64,000 bases of DNA, from positions 371,001-435,000 of the forward strand of contig NZ_JBCNKR010000004.1 in the NCBI RefSeq assembly GCF_039595935.1, read 5' to 3'. This DNA comes from Flavobacterium sp. GTDB lineage: Bacteria > Bacteroidota > Bacteroidia > Flavobacteriales > Flavobacteriaceae. The notes under the pieces are model-generated. The model ran no database searches and had not been told where the DNA came from. It saw only the letters and a list, made by a program, of their open reading frames with translations. Below, piece after piece: positions 57,401 through 64,000 of the stretch (position 1 is its first letter; each line of letters starts with the position of its first letter). The translations under genes were made by a program, and so were the position numbers.

Positions 57401-60298
57401 TGTATTGCTACAGAAACTTTTACGATTACTGAACCAACAGCTCTTTCTACAACAGCATCACAAACTGATGTTTCTTGTAATGGAGGCGCAAATGGAACAG
57501 CTACTGTTACAGTAACTGGCGGAACTCCTGGATATACGTATTCTTGGGCTCCATTTGGTGGAACTGCTGCAACGGCTACTGGACTTTCAGCAGGAACTTA
57601 CACGGTAACTATTACAGATGCTAACTCTTGTATTGCTACTCAAACTGTTACTATTTCTCAACCAACAACTCTTGCAGCAACAACTGCTAAAACGGATGTT
57701 TCTTGCAATGGAGGATCTAACGGAACTGCAACTGTAACAGCTGCTGGAGGAACTGCTCCTTATACTTATGTTTGGTCTCCTTCTGGTGGAACTGCTGCAA
57801 CTGCTTCTGGTTTAATTGCCGGAACTTACACAGTAACGGTTACTGATGCTAACGGATGTACTGCTACAGAATCTGTTACAATTACTGAACCTACAATTCT
57901 AACTGCAACTTCTTCAAGTATAAATGTTTCTTGTAATGGAGGTTCAAACGGAACTGCTACTGTAAATGTAACTGGCGGAACTGCTCCATATACCTATGCA
58001 TGGTCTCCATCTGGTGGAACTGCTGCAACTGCAACTGGATTAAGTGCCGGAACTTATACGGCAACAATTACAGATGCTAACGGATGTTCAACTACACAAA
58101 CAGTTACCATTAATCAACCTTCTGTCCTTTCAGTAACATCAACTCAAACGGATGTTTCTTGTAATGGAGGTACAAACGGAACTGCAACTGTAACAGCTGT
58201 TGGAGGAACTGCTCCATATACGTATGCATGGTCTTCATCTGGAGGAACTGCTGCAACTGCAAATGGTCTTGCTGCCGGAAATTACACAGCAACTATTACA
58301 GATGCTAATGGATGCTCTGTTACTGAATCAATTACAATTATTCAGCCTTCTGCAATTACGGCATCAATCACAACAACTGATGTTTCTTGTAATGGAGGGT
58401 CAAACGGAACTGCAACTGTAACAGCTGTTGGAGGAACAGGTGCTTATACTTATTCTTGGGCTCCATTTGGAGGAACTGCTGCAACAGCAACTGGCCTTTC
58501 TGCAGGAACATACACTGTAACTATTACAGATGCAAATGGATGTATGGTTACACAAACTGTAGTTATTACTCAACCAACAATTCTTGCAGCAACAACTGCT
58601 AAAACGGATGTTTCTTGCAATGGTGCAAATGACGGAACTGCTTCAGTAATTGTAACTGGAGGAACTGCTCCTTATACTTATGCATGGTCTCCAACAGGAG
58701 GAACTGCTGCAACAGCATCAGGATTAAGTCCAAATACATATACTGTAACTATTACAGATGCAAATGGATGCACAATAACTGAAACAATAAATATCATTAC
58801 AACTCCAGACGTAACTGCTCCGGTACCAACTGTAGCTGTGCTTCCTGAAATTACAAATTCTTGTTCAGTTTTAGCGTCAGAAATCGCTATTCCAACTGCA
58901 ACAGATAATTGTGCAGGAACTATAAACGGAACTACAACAGATCCTTTAAGCTATAACGCAGTAGGGACTTATGTAATTACATGGAAATATGATGACGGAA
59001 ACGGAAACGTTACTACACAACAACAAACTGTAAAAGTAACAGCTTCTCCGCTTAACGCTGTAACATTTGCTGATGCTTCATTTACATACGATGGAAATGC
59101 GCATTCTCTTCAGGTTGCTAATCTTCCAACGGGAGCAAGTGTAACTTATTCTGCTAATAACGTGTCTACAAATGCCGGAACTTATGTAGTAACCGCTACA
59201 ATTACTCCAGCTGCCAGCACAAATTGTTCAGGAATTACACTTACAGCAAATCTTGTTATTAATAAAGCTGCACAGGTTATTACTTTTGACCCAATTCCTG
59301 CTAAAACACTAGGCGCAAACAACAGTTTCAATTTAACTGCAGCTTCAAGTTCAAATTTAGCGGTAACTTATACATCAACTTACACTTCTCCTCTAGCTCC
59401 TGCTACAGTTTCTGCAAGTGGTACAGTAAATATGTTAAGAGCCGGACAAATAACAATTACAGCTCATCAGGCTGGAGATAACAATTACCTTCCTGCAAGT
59501 GATGTTTCACAAGTATTGGTAATTCTAAACAACAATATTGATGTTAAGAGCATTACTTTAGGATCAACTGTTTTCAACAATCCTGGAAAAGTAATTAACT
59601 ATACATTACCATGCGGCGATACTAATCCAAGTGTTTCTGTTGTAAACGAATCAGGTGCGGTAATTACTCCATCTGCAAACTTTACAATCCAGACTCCTAA
59701 ACCGGGAATTTATACTCAGAATGTAACAATAACTTCTCAAGACGGAACGTTATCAGAAACGTATTCAATTACAGTTGAAAAACCATTTAATTTCTTTGAC
59801 ATTGTTAAACAGAAATTCAATAACGTACTTCTGGTAAACAACAATCCACAAACAAATGGTGGTTATGAGTTTGTTGCTTACGAATGGTTTAAAAACGGAC
59901 AATCAATAGGAACTGGTCAATATTTTTCTGCAGGAAACAATCTTACGGATTTACTAGACCCAACGGCTGATTACATGGTGAAATTGACAACTAAAGATGG
60001 AAAAGTACTTCATACTTGTGCTTCAAAAGTCACATTGACAAATTCGCTGCAAGCCAAACTTTACCCTAACCCAATTCAGGTAGGAAAAGTAATTACTGTT
60101 GAAGCTGATTTTCCTACTGAAGAATTAGAGAAAATGCAGATAAGTCTTTACTCTGTTACAGGTCAATTGGTTAAAACTGTACAATCATCTACAGCTAAAA
60201 CCGAAATACAATTACCTCAAACAACTGAAAGCAATATGTATCTGGTAGTTCTTGAAACTCCAAACATTAAAAAATCTTTCAAAGTAATTGTAAAATAA
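51446..60298 (+). CDS. Giant SprB-repeat surface adhesin with T9SS sorting domain
   Basis: A 2950-residue protein when started at MKKKLLLFIMLL (51446); an ATG at 51422 would overlap the previous gene and spoil the signal peptide. In order: signal peptide ending KANAQ; a 220-residue lamin-tail-like N-terminal domain; six Ig-like units (52213-54460); 19 SprB repeats of about 76 residues (54481-58797), each with SCNGG..NGTATV, TYSWAP and TDANGC; an HYR-like domain; an MBG-type domain (FTYDGNAHSL); and a C-terminal type A T9SS domain (KLYPNPIQVGK...). SprB proteins are cell-surface filaments for gliding or attachment, exported by the type IX system. Almost all repeats keep two Cys, likely disulfide-bonded. 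Confidence 0.93.
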   Translation: MKKKLLLFIMLLCTFLVQQKANAQLSPGDIAFIGYNTAPQDGFSFIVLKDIPAGTVVYFSERGWNGTTWNISSAEAHLQWTVPSLTTVGTIVSVMETGIDSFTITGTSGIGFAPGFSGFNLSGGDQILAYQSSAGAQPVSPNSPTFIAAIHGDYNSADYDPTTTWNLPGTTGGNSSALPSGLTNGTNCISLYPAPGPEYPNAKYNGTLTGNVTTLLSLINNPANWSIDTNTMSPTNFAITAANYPTPSISTTPPAFTTQPTSKTICSGANTSFSVAATNATGYQWQVDQGSGFNNLTNGAPYSGVTTTTLTITGATSTMNGYSYRCVAAGASSVNSNSATLTVPTAISPSISSQSNVSTYGANNGSATIGVTGGTTPYFYSWSPSGGTAATASGLSAGTYTVTITDSTPNGLGGCNATQTVTITEPAGSIVSTTSLSAFTSCGGASTEQSFTISGGGLTSSLDVLAPTGFEIATSAAGPYTNNISFPNSGGVVTTKTIYARLAASATGTPSGNITVSSTGIATKNVAVTGSMNSIAFTAQPSASTICAGANTTFTSTASNATGYQWQVDQGAGFNNIANNATYSGATTATLTITGATAGLSGYIYRVIATGTCPSATSNNAALTVNMAPAITAQPSASTICAGANTTFSATAANATGYQWQVDQGAGFSSIANNATYSGATTATLTITGATAGLNGYIYRLVATGSCTPAATSNSATLTVNMAPAITAQPSASTICAGANTTFSATAANATGYQWQVDDGSGFSNIPNGGVYSGATSATLTITGATAGLNGYIYRVVATGSCTPAATSNSAALTVNMAPAITAQPSASTICAGANTTFSATAANATGYQWQVDDGSGFSNIPNGGVYSGATSATLTITGATAGLSGYLYRIIATGLCSPDATSNNAALTVNMAPVITAQPSSSSICSGSNTTFSATAANATGYQWQVDDGSGFSNIPNGGVYSGATSATLTITGATAALNNYQYRLVASGNCTPLAVTNAVTLQVSDISATSTQVDIACNGAANGSLSVTPSGGIGSYTYLWSNSATTSSITNLAPGNYTVSIKDAILCEKILNFTITEPPVLVASQGTINNVSCNSGANGTATVTVTGGTPGYTYSWAPTGGTAATANGLTAGTYTVTVTDANNCQATQSFTITEPTVLTATPSQTNVSCNSGTNGSASVVITGGTGAYTYSWSPTGGTAATASGLAAGTYTVTATDANSCQISQSFTITEPSVLTAIPVAQTNIACFGGNTGSATVTATGGTGAYTYSWAPSGGTAATANGLSTGTYTVTVTDANSCQTTQSFTITEPAAPLTATAGAQNNTSCNGGANGSATVNVFGGTPGYTYSWAPYGGTSATAFGLAAGAFTVTITDANGCQATQGFTISEPTALVASNGSQTDVSCNSGSNGSATVSVTGGTPGYTYSWSPYGGNAATASGLAAGTFTVVVTDANNCQTTQSFTINEPAVLSVTPSQTNVLCNGSATGTATVTPSGGTAPYTYVWSPSGGTAATATGLTVGAYTATITDANGCSITQNFTITEPTTLTASQSQVDATCSTGGEATVIVNGGTAPYSYLWTPSNATTATATGLTAGANSVVITDANGCTITRNFTIGTTNTLVASTSQTDVLCNGGATGSAAVIPSGAPGPFTYVWSPSGGNTDTATNLTAGNYSVTITASNGCSIVKNFTISEPAALVVTPNPQTNVSCNGGSNGSASVTVTGGTGGYTYSWAPNGETTPIINGLAAGIYTVTVTDANGCTQTQSFTITEPTELTATASHTNISCNGGSNGTATVTAAGGVAPYTYSWAPYGGTATTATGLTDGVFTAIVTDANGCQAITTVTIIEPAVLTAAITAQTDVTCNGLNNGSTTVTPTGGTAPYTYSWAPSGGTAATASGLSPGTYTVTITDANGCTTTQTTTITEPSALAVTLSQTNVSCNGGANGTATVSVSGGTPGYTYSWAPYGGTSATATGLTAGTYTATITDANGCIATETFTITEPTALSTTASQTDVSCNGGANGTATVTVTGGTPGYTYSWAPFGGTAATATGLSAGTYTVTITDANSCIATQTVTISQPTTLAATTAKTDVSCNGGSNGTATVTAAGGTAPYTYVWSPSGGTAATASGLIAGTYTVTVTDANGCTATESVTITEPTILTATSSSINVSCNGGSNGTATVNVTGGTAPYTYAWSPSGGTAATATGLSAGTYTATITDANGCSTTQTVTINQPSVLSVTSTQTDVSCNGGTNGTATVTAVGGTAPYTYAWSSSGGTAATANGLAAGNYTATITDANGCSVTESITIIQPSAITASITTTDVSCNGGSNGTATVTAVGGTGAYTYSWAPFGGTAATATGLSAGTYTVTITDANGCMVTQTVVITQPTILAATTAKTDVSCNGANDGTASVIVTGGTAPYTYAWSPTGGTAATASGLSPNTYTVTITDANGCTITETINIITTPDVTAPVPTVAVLPEITNSCSVLASEIAIPTATDNCAGTINGTTTDPLSYNAVGTYVITWKYDDGNGNVTTQQQTVKVTASPLNAVTFADASFTYDGNAHSLQVANLPTGASVTYSANNVSTNAGTYVVTATITPAASTNCSGITLTANLVINKAAQVITFDPIPAKTLGANNSFNLTAASSSNLAVTYTSTYTSPLAPATVSASGTVNMLRAGQITITAHQAGDNNYLPASDVSQVLVILNNNIDVKSITLGSTVFNNPGKVINYTLPCGDTNPSVSVVNESGAVITPSANFTIQTPKPGIYTQNVTITSQDGTLSETYSITVEKPFNFFDIVKQKFNNVLLVNNNPQTNGGYEFVAYEWFKNGQSIGTGQYFSAGNNLTDLLDPTADYMVKLTTKDGKVLHTCASKVTLTNSLQAKLYPNPIQVGKVITVEADFPTEELEKMQISLYSVTGQLVKTVQSSTAKTEIQLPQTTESNMYLVVLETPNIKKSFKVIVK
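52213..54460 (+). repeat. Six Ig-like coding repeats
   Basis: Each of six units of about 90-95 codons has TxQPSxSTIC, ANATGYQWQVD and TLTITGAT. Units four and five (53600-54170) are almost identical at the DNA level, including synonymous positions, which points to recent duplication or gene conversion. A degenerate SprB-like unit (52491-52732) and an unrelated 100-residue unit interrupt the first and second. Confidence 0.85.
54481..58797 (+). repeat. 19 tandem SprB coding repeats
   Basis: Period about 225-234 bases. Repeats 13-19 are the most alike and reuse identical 20-base words (for example the DNA for DVSCNGG), while repeat 8 (56080-56300) is the most divergent, lacking the NGG loop. 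Confidence 0.88.
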
Positions 60299-60307
60299 AT
60301 AAACCCT

Positions 60308-60335
60308 GCCAGTACTAGATAAAAATAGTACTGGC
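60308..60335 (+). other. Intercistronic hairpin between adhesin and barrel genes
   Basis: 10-bp perfect arms GCCAGTACTA and TAGTACTGGC with an 8-base loop and no T-run. It fits an mRNA-stabilising or partial attenuation structure within a two-gene unit. Confidence 0.6.
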
Positions 60336-60351
60336 ATAATATAACATTAAG

Positions 60352-61206
60352 ATGAAAAAAAATATTAACAGCTATATTACATCGCTAGCCCTTTTTACGG
60401 CACTATTTGCGGTATGCATTAATGGTTATGGCCAGGATAATAAGCAGGAATTTTCTATTTCATTGGGAGGACCTTTTTCATATGTAGATTCTAATTCTGC
60501 CGGAAAAACCACTCCCGGAAATGGGGTCAGCGCTGGTCTACGTTACTCCTATTATCTGAATGATAATTTAAGTCTTGGAGTTGGAGTTGAATATCAAACC
60601 TACAATTCTGATTTAAGTTTCAATTACCTGTATGGAGCTTACGCAGCAACGGATGCAGAAAATGAAAATTTCCAATTCAGGTACCGAGCTACTAATCCAA
60701 GAGAAGAGCAAAAACTGGCTTATATCAACGTGCCAATCAACATTCAGTTTGAAACACCGGGTACTTCAAAATTATATGTCGCAGCAGGTGCAAAAATTGG
60801 TTTTGCATCAAGTGGAAGTTACCAGACAACTTTTCAGAATTTAACAACGAGTGGTTATTACCCACAATACAATGTTGAATTGTTTAGTCCGGCATTTGCA
60901 GGTTTTGCAAGTACTAATAATTTAGTAACAGGCAAACAAGATCTAAATACCGAAGTTTCGTATTCTGCAACTTTTGAAACTGGTTTAAAACAAGAACTGG
61001 GCAATAGAAATTCAATCTATATTGGAGTATATTTTGATTACGGCTTAAATAATATCTATGACAAATCAGGAGATAACGCTCATTTGGTTCAATACAATCC
61101 AGAGCAGCCTGTACAATTAGGATATAATACCATATTTGATACACCACTTAGCAGTAATGTAAGACTGGTTTCATATGGTCTAAAATTAAGATTTGCAATT
61201 CGTTAA
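60352..61206 (+). CDS. Outer-membrane beta-barrel protein
   Basis: A 284-residue protein with a signal peptide (ending GYGQ near 27) and alternating aromatic beta-strand segments throughout (SISLGGPFSYVD, GLRYSYYL, LGVGVEYQTYN ... YGLKLRFAIR). It ends in a C-terminal aromatic-basic strand. It is of the porin/OmpA-like barrel group and does not show the PorP/SprF pattern that usually accompanies SprB. As the immediate downstream gene it may still anchor or assist the adhesin. Confidence 0.8.
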   Translation: MKKNINSYITSLALFTALFAVCINGYGQDNKQEFSISLGGPFSYVDSNSAGKTTPGNGVSAGLRYSYYLNDNLSLGVGVEYQTYNSDLSFNYLYGAYAATDAENENFQFRYRATNPREEQKLAYINVPINIQFETPGTSKLYVAAGAKIGFASSGSYQTTFQNLTTSGYYPQYNVELFSPAFAGFASTNNLVTGKQDLNTEVSYSATFETGLKQELGNRNSIYIGVYFDYGLNNIYDKSGDNAHLVQYNPEQPVQLGYNTIFDTPLSSNVRLVSYGLKLRFAIR

Positions 61207-61228
61207 TTACACCACAATTACAAAATGA

Positions 61229-61258
61229 AAAAGAGCTGTTATTAAACAGCTCTTTTTT
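61229..61258 (+). terminator. Terminator of the adhesin-barrel unit
   Basis: AAAAGAGCTGTT pairs with AACAGCTCTTTT around a 4-base loop, followed by T's; 22 bases after the barrel stop codon. Confidence 0.85.
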
Positions 61259-61278
61259 TATATCAAGTTAATATTTCT

Positions 61279-61479
61279 CTATTTCGTCACAGAGTCCGTT
61301 TTAATCGTCTGCACCGTATCTGTAACGGTTGTATCAATTTCCGGACCTACAGTATCAATAATCGCTTCTGTAGAATCTATAGAGGTTTGTTCAATTGTAG
61401 TTTCATTCTTCTTACATGAAAATGCCAGTCCTACCAGCAGGATCAACATTCCAATTTTGATTTTTAATATCGTTTTCAT
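61279..61479 (-). CDS. Small Thr/Asp-rich lipoprotein
   Basis: A 66-residue protein with lipobox VGLAFSC (Cys22). The mature part is a low-complexity, acidic, Thr-rich chain (DTVGPEIDTTVTDTVQTIKTDS). No domain; probably a short surface or periplasmic tether. It is 109 bases downstream of the antiporter gene on the same strand. Confidence 0.65.
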   Translation of the reverse strand: MKTILKIKIGMLILLVGLAFSCKKNETTIEQTSIDSTEAIIDTVGPEIDTTVTDTVQTIKTDSVTK

Positions 61480-61588
61480 AATTATATTGTTTTACGGGTT
61501 TGTAATCATTTTAATATTTATAAATTTAAAAAACTGTAAATCAATACACTTATATAATTTTGACAATCATTTATAAAAATTAAACAAT

Positions 61589-63190
61589 TTATTCTTCATA
61601 CATTTCCATCCAAAGTCGGGTTTCTTCAAGATCCAGTTCTTTTTCTATTTTACGGAAAATCTCTTCATTAACAGAACCTTTTTTATGCATAACTTCCAGC
61701 TTAGCGCGTTCAACGTTTAAAAGATCAATCTGAATTTTGGTAAAATCATTAAAAATTTCATTTCCTAATAATTTACCATTTCCAAAGAAATTCGCCGGAA
61801 GTTCAGTTTTCTGCAAACGATTAAATTTTACTTCATATTTGCTTTTAATATTATGCAAAAGTTCATCATCCAGCAATGAAAAATTATCTTCGATATGGGC
61901 AATAGTTTCTGAAACAATAACATTTCGAACATTATATTCTTCTGCCAAAATCGAATAACGTTCAATTTTAAGTTTTTTAATAAGCCACGGAAGCGTCAGT
62001 CCCTGAATTACCAAAGTCGAAAGGATCACACAAAAAACTAAATAAATAATAAGATTACGAAGCGGAAATTCTTCAGTTTTATTCAACATTAACGGAAGTG
62101 CCAAAGCAGCTGCCATAGAAACTACCCCACGCATTCCAGACCAGCCAAAAATGATCATATTACGATAATCAAACTCTTCTTTCATTCTGATTTTTTTGCT
62201 GATAAATCTCGGAATCATCGTAGCCGGAATTACCCATAAAAAACGAACTAAAATCACTACAATACTAATTACAGCCCCCCAAATAAATAATGAATTTCCG
62301 GAATAATTACTAATTCCTTCAATAATCTGTCTCAACTGTAATCCGATCAAAATGAAGATTAAACCGTTGAGAATATTATTTAAAACATCCCAAATCGTGT
62401 TGGACATAATTCGGCTTTCATGAGAAAAAATAGTACCCGATCTTGCTGCTAAAAATAATCCTGTAGTTACCACTGCCAAAACCCCTGAACCATGAAAATG
62501 TTCGGCAATTAAATACGAAGAAAACGGAGTCAATAAAGTAAGCGTTACCTCGATAATGTCATCACAAACAAATCTTTTATGGATATAATACATGATAAAA
62601 CCAACAGTCAAACCTATGGCAATACCCAAAATTGACATTAAAACAAAGTTTAATCCAGCCTGCCATAAAACGAAATTTCCGGCAGTAATAGCTGTTAATG
62701 CATATTTATAGGCCACAAGACCGCTGGCATCATTCACCAGACTTTCTCCTTCAAGAATAGCAATTAATCTTGGATGTAAACCTAAACCTTTTGTAATAGC
62801 GGTTGCAGAAACCGCATCAGGAGGTGAAACAATGGCACCTAATAAAAAAGCTAACGGCCAGGAAATATCATCTATTAGCCAGTGCGCTACAACAGCAACC
62901 AGTCCTGTAGTAAAAAAAACCAAACCAACAGCGGCTAAAGTTATCGGACGAATTGTTTGTTTAAATTCTGACCAGCTTGTATGCCATGCTGCGTGATATA
63001 AAAGAGGCGGAAGAAAAATAATAAAAACAATTTCAGGACTTAGCTCTATAACCGGAAGTCCCGGCACAACGCTAATAATAACACCGCACATTACCAATAC
63101 AATAGGAATTGGAAAATTATATCTTTTACTTACTAAACTAAGAAAGGCTACGCCAAAAAGTAACATTATAATTACGGTAATATTTTCCAT
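61589..63190 (-). CDS. CPA1-type Na+/H+ antiporter
   Basis: A 533-residue inner-membrane protein with about 12 hydrophobic helices over residues 1-400 and a 130-residue cytoplasmic C-terminal tail. Key segments are FLLGAIVSPPDAVSATAITKGLG (ion-binding) and LVNDASGLVAYKYALT (the ND motif for Na+). It exchanges Na+ or K+ for H+ and serves pH and salt homeostasis. It is monocistronic or followed by the small lipoprotein. Confidence 0.93.
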   Translation of the reverse strand: MENITVIIMLLFGVAFLSLVSKRYNFPIPIVLVMCGVIISVVPGLPVIELSPEIVFIIFLPPLLYHAAWHTSWSEFKQTIRPITLAAVGLVFFTTGLVAVVAHWLIDDISWPLAFLLGAIVSPPDAVSATAITKGLGLHPRLIAILEGESLVNDASGLVAYKYALTAITAGNFVLWQAGLNFVLMSILGIAIGLTVGFIMYYIHKRFVCDDIIEVTLTLLTPFSSYLIAEHFHGSGVLAVVTTGLFLAARSGTIFSHESRIMSNTIWDVLNNILNGLIFILIGLQLRQIIEGISNYSGNSLFIWGAVISIVVILVRFLWVIPATMIPRFISKKIRMKEEFDYRNMIIFGWSGMRGVVSMAAALALPLMLNKTEEFPLRNLIIYLVFCVILSTLVIQGLTLPWLIKKLKIERYSILAEEYNVRNVIVSETIAHIEDNFSLLDDELLHNIKSKYEVKFNRLQKTELPANFFGNGKLLGNEIFNDFTKIQIDLLNVERAKLEVMHKKGSVNEEIFRKIEKELDLEETRLWMEMYEE

Positions 63191-63319
63191 TTACTGCAGG
63201 TATTTATTTGTTTTGGATGATAATTTATTGGGTAAAATTAAGATTTTATGAGAACTAAATTAAATTCTCACTAAAAAGAATCTGACTAAATCTATTTGAA
63301 AATTTTAAGAAATAATAAA

Positions 63320-63349
63320 AAAGCCGAATCTTAATTGAGATTCGGCTTT
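63320..63349 (-). terminator. Terminator of nrdA
   Basis: AAAGCCGAATCT and AGATTCGGCTTT around a 6-base loop, 8 bases after the stop codon on the minus strand, with a T-run. Confidence 0.88.
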
Positions 63350-63356
63350 ATCTTTT

Positions 63357-64000
63357 TTATGATTCGCAGCTGCTGCAGGTAACTAAACTTGTAACCAATT
63401 CTTTAGAAACACTCTGGCTTCTTTGGTAATACAAACTTTTTACACCTAATTGCCACGCTTCTATCATTAATCGGTTTACCTCTTTAATTGGTAACTCGGC
63501 CGGAATATTAAGATTTAAACTTTGTCCCTGATCTACAAATTTCTGACGAATGGCTGCCTGCTGTACAATTTCCAGCTGGCTGATTTCTTTAAATGTTTTA
63601 AAAACATCTTTTTCCTCCTGCGTTAATTGTTCAATATGCTGAACACTTCCGCCGTTTAACATAATTCCTCTCCAGATTTCTTCATTATCTAAACCTTTAT
63701 CTTCGAGCAGTTTTTTCAGGTATTTATTTTTACGCATAAAATTTCCTTTGCTCAAACCAGCTTTATAATAATTACTGCTAAAAGGTTCAATTCCCGGAGA
63801 AGTCTGACCTAAAATTGCCGATGACGATGTTGTTGGTGCAATAGCCATTGTGGTTGTATTACGTCTTCCGTAACCTTTCAGCAATTCAGGTTCACCATAA
63901 ATTCTGGCTAAATCCTGCGTTGCTTTATCGGCTTTATCACTTATGTGTTTGAAAATTTCAGTTGTTTTCAATTTCGCTTCCATTCCTTCAAACGGAATCA
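63357..64000 (-). CDS. nrdA: Ribonucleotide reductase large subunit, C-terminal part (cut by window edge)
   Basis: The last 214 codons of NrdA; the frame is open to the window end (IPFEG precedes Met at 63983, so that Met is internal). Visible are YGRRNTTTMAIAPTTSSSAILGQTSPGIEPF, a substrate-site segment of class I reductases with conserved IAPTTSSS, and the redox C-terminal tail TCSSCES that passes electrons from thioredoxin to the active site. It makes deoxyribonucleotides. The partner nrdB is not in the window. Confidence 0.94.
   Translation of the reverse strand, partial: IPFEGMEAKLKTTEIFKHISDKADKATQDLARIYGEPELLKGYGRRNTTTMAIAPTTSSSAILGQTSPGIEPFSSNYYKAGLSKGNFMRKNKYLKKLLEDKGLDNEEIWRGIMLNGGSVQHIEQLTQEEKDVFKTFKEISQLEIVQQAAIRQKFVDQGQSLNLNIPAELPIKEVNRLMIEAWQLGVKSLYYQRSQSVSKELVTSLVTCSSCES

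Noticed and set aside
54481..58797. CRISPR-like regular spacing of repeated DNA words
   Set aside because: The period is about 228 bases, divisible by codons, within a single open frame, and the repeat unit translates to SprB domains. No cas genes.
60352..61206. PorP/SprF partner of the SprB-like adhesin
   Set aside because: Length and strand pattern are of a general outer-membrane barrel; the PorP/SprF signature was not recognised.
1..64000. tRNA, rRNA, transposase genes, integrase or replication origin
   Set aside because: None could be recognised by eye; a tRNA scan was not possible, so a missed tRNA cannot be fully excluded.

Overview
The window is chromosomal DNA from a member of Bacteroidota, most likely the genus Flavobacterium. 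It is AT-rich, and its promoters show the Bacteroidota pattern (TTG, about 19-20 bases, then TAnnTTTG). It encodes a giant SprB-repeat adhesin with a type IX secretion (T9SS) sorting domain, DUF4369-thioredoxin and TPR-histidine kinase proteins, and many intergenic palindromes of a flavobacterial style. No rRNA, tRNA, CRISPR array or transposase gene was seen.

Layout. 1-1660: a TetR repressor and the short-chain dehydrogenase (SDR) it probably controls, each with the same 20-bp operator. 1667-5948: a five-gene stressosome-like operon (RsbR, RsbS, RsbT, an ATPase-phosphatase fusion, and a histidine kinase with an RsbT-like head) with no sigma factor. 6196-10055: an L,D-transpeptidase-like protein, a TPR histidine kinase, a small lipoprotein and a divergent response regulator. 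10202-12920: metNIQ behind a leader that encodes a Met-Met-Cys-Cys peptide followed by a terminator. 13001-16950: a reductase, a class V aminotransferase and a thioredoxin-like lipid/envelope protein, the last two behind a SAM-I riboswitch and a 31-codon ORF. 17203-30775: a redox and detoxification region (nitronate monooxygenase, SDRs, tautomerase, YceI, Crp/Fnr, DoxX, AraC, LytTR pair, Ohr, hydrolase, cupin). 31101-35043: kaiC-kaiB-kaiB-histidine kinase-receiver operon. 35514-40736: a defence cassette of ComEC-type metallo-beta-lactamase, EVE-McrB and McrC. 40903-48300: a large lipoprotein, then oxidative-stress and regulator genes (OsmC, OxyR-like, MarR, HxlR). 48755-61206: a small helical protein, a tail-collar protein, a signal-less periplasmic-binding-fold protein, the 2950-residue adhesin and an outer-membrane barrel. 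61279-64000: a lipoprotein, a Na+/H+ antiporter and the C-terminal part of ribonucleotide reductase NrdA.

How it works together. The window is dominated by sensing and stress handling. Two large cytoplasmic signalling assemblies (stressosome-like and Kai-like) both end in histidine kinases with very similar catalytic cores. Methionine/sulfur supply is controlled by two different RNA mechanisms within 5 kb. Three stress-type genes (DoxX, alpha/beta hydrolase, cupin) share one promoter architecture with identical spacing, pointing to one regulator, probably the AraC or LytTR protein encoded between them. The defence cassette looks inserted: it is more AT-rich by eye, has a perfect 48-bp palindrome at its left edge and a possible gene remnant under its right end.
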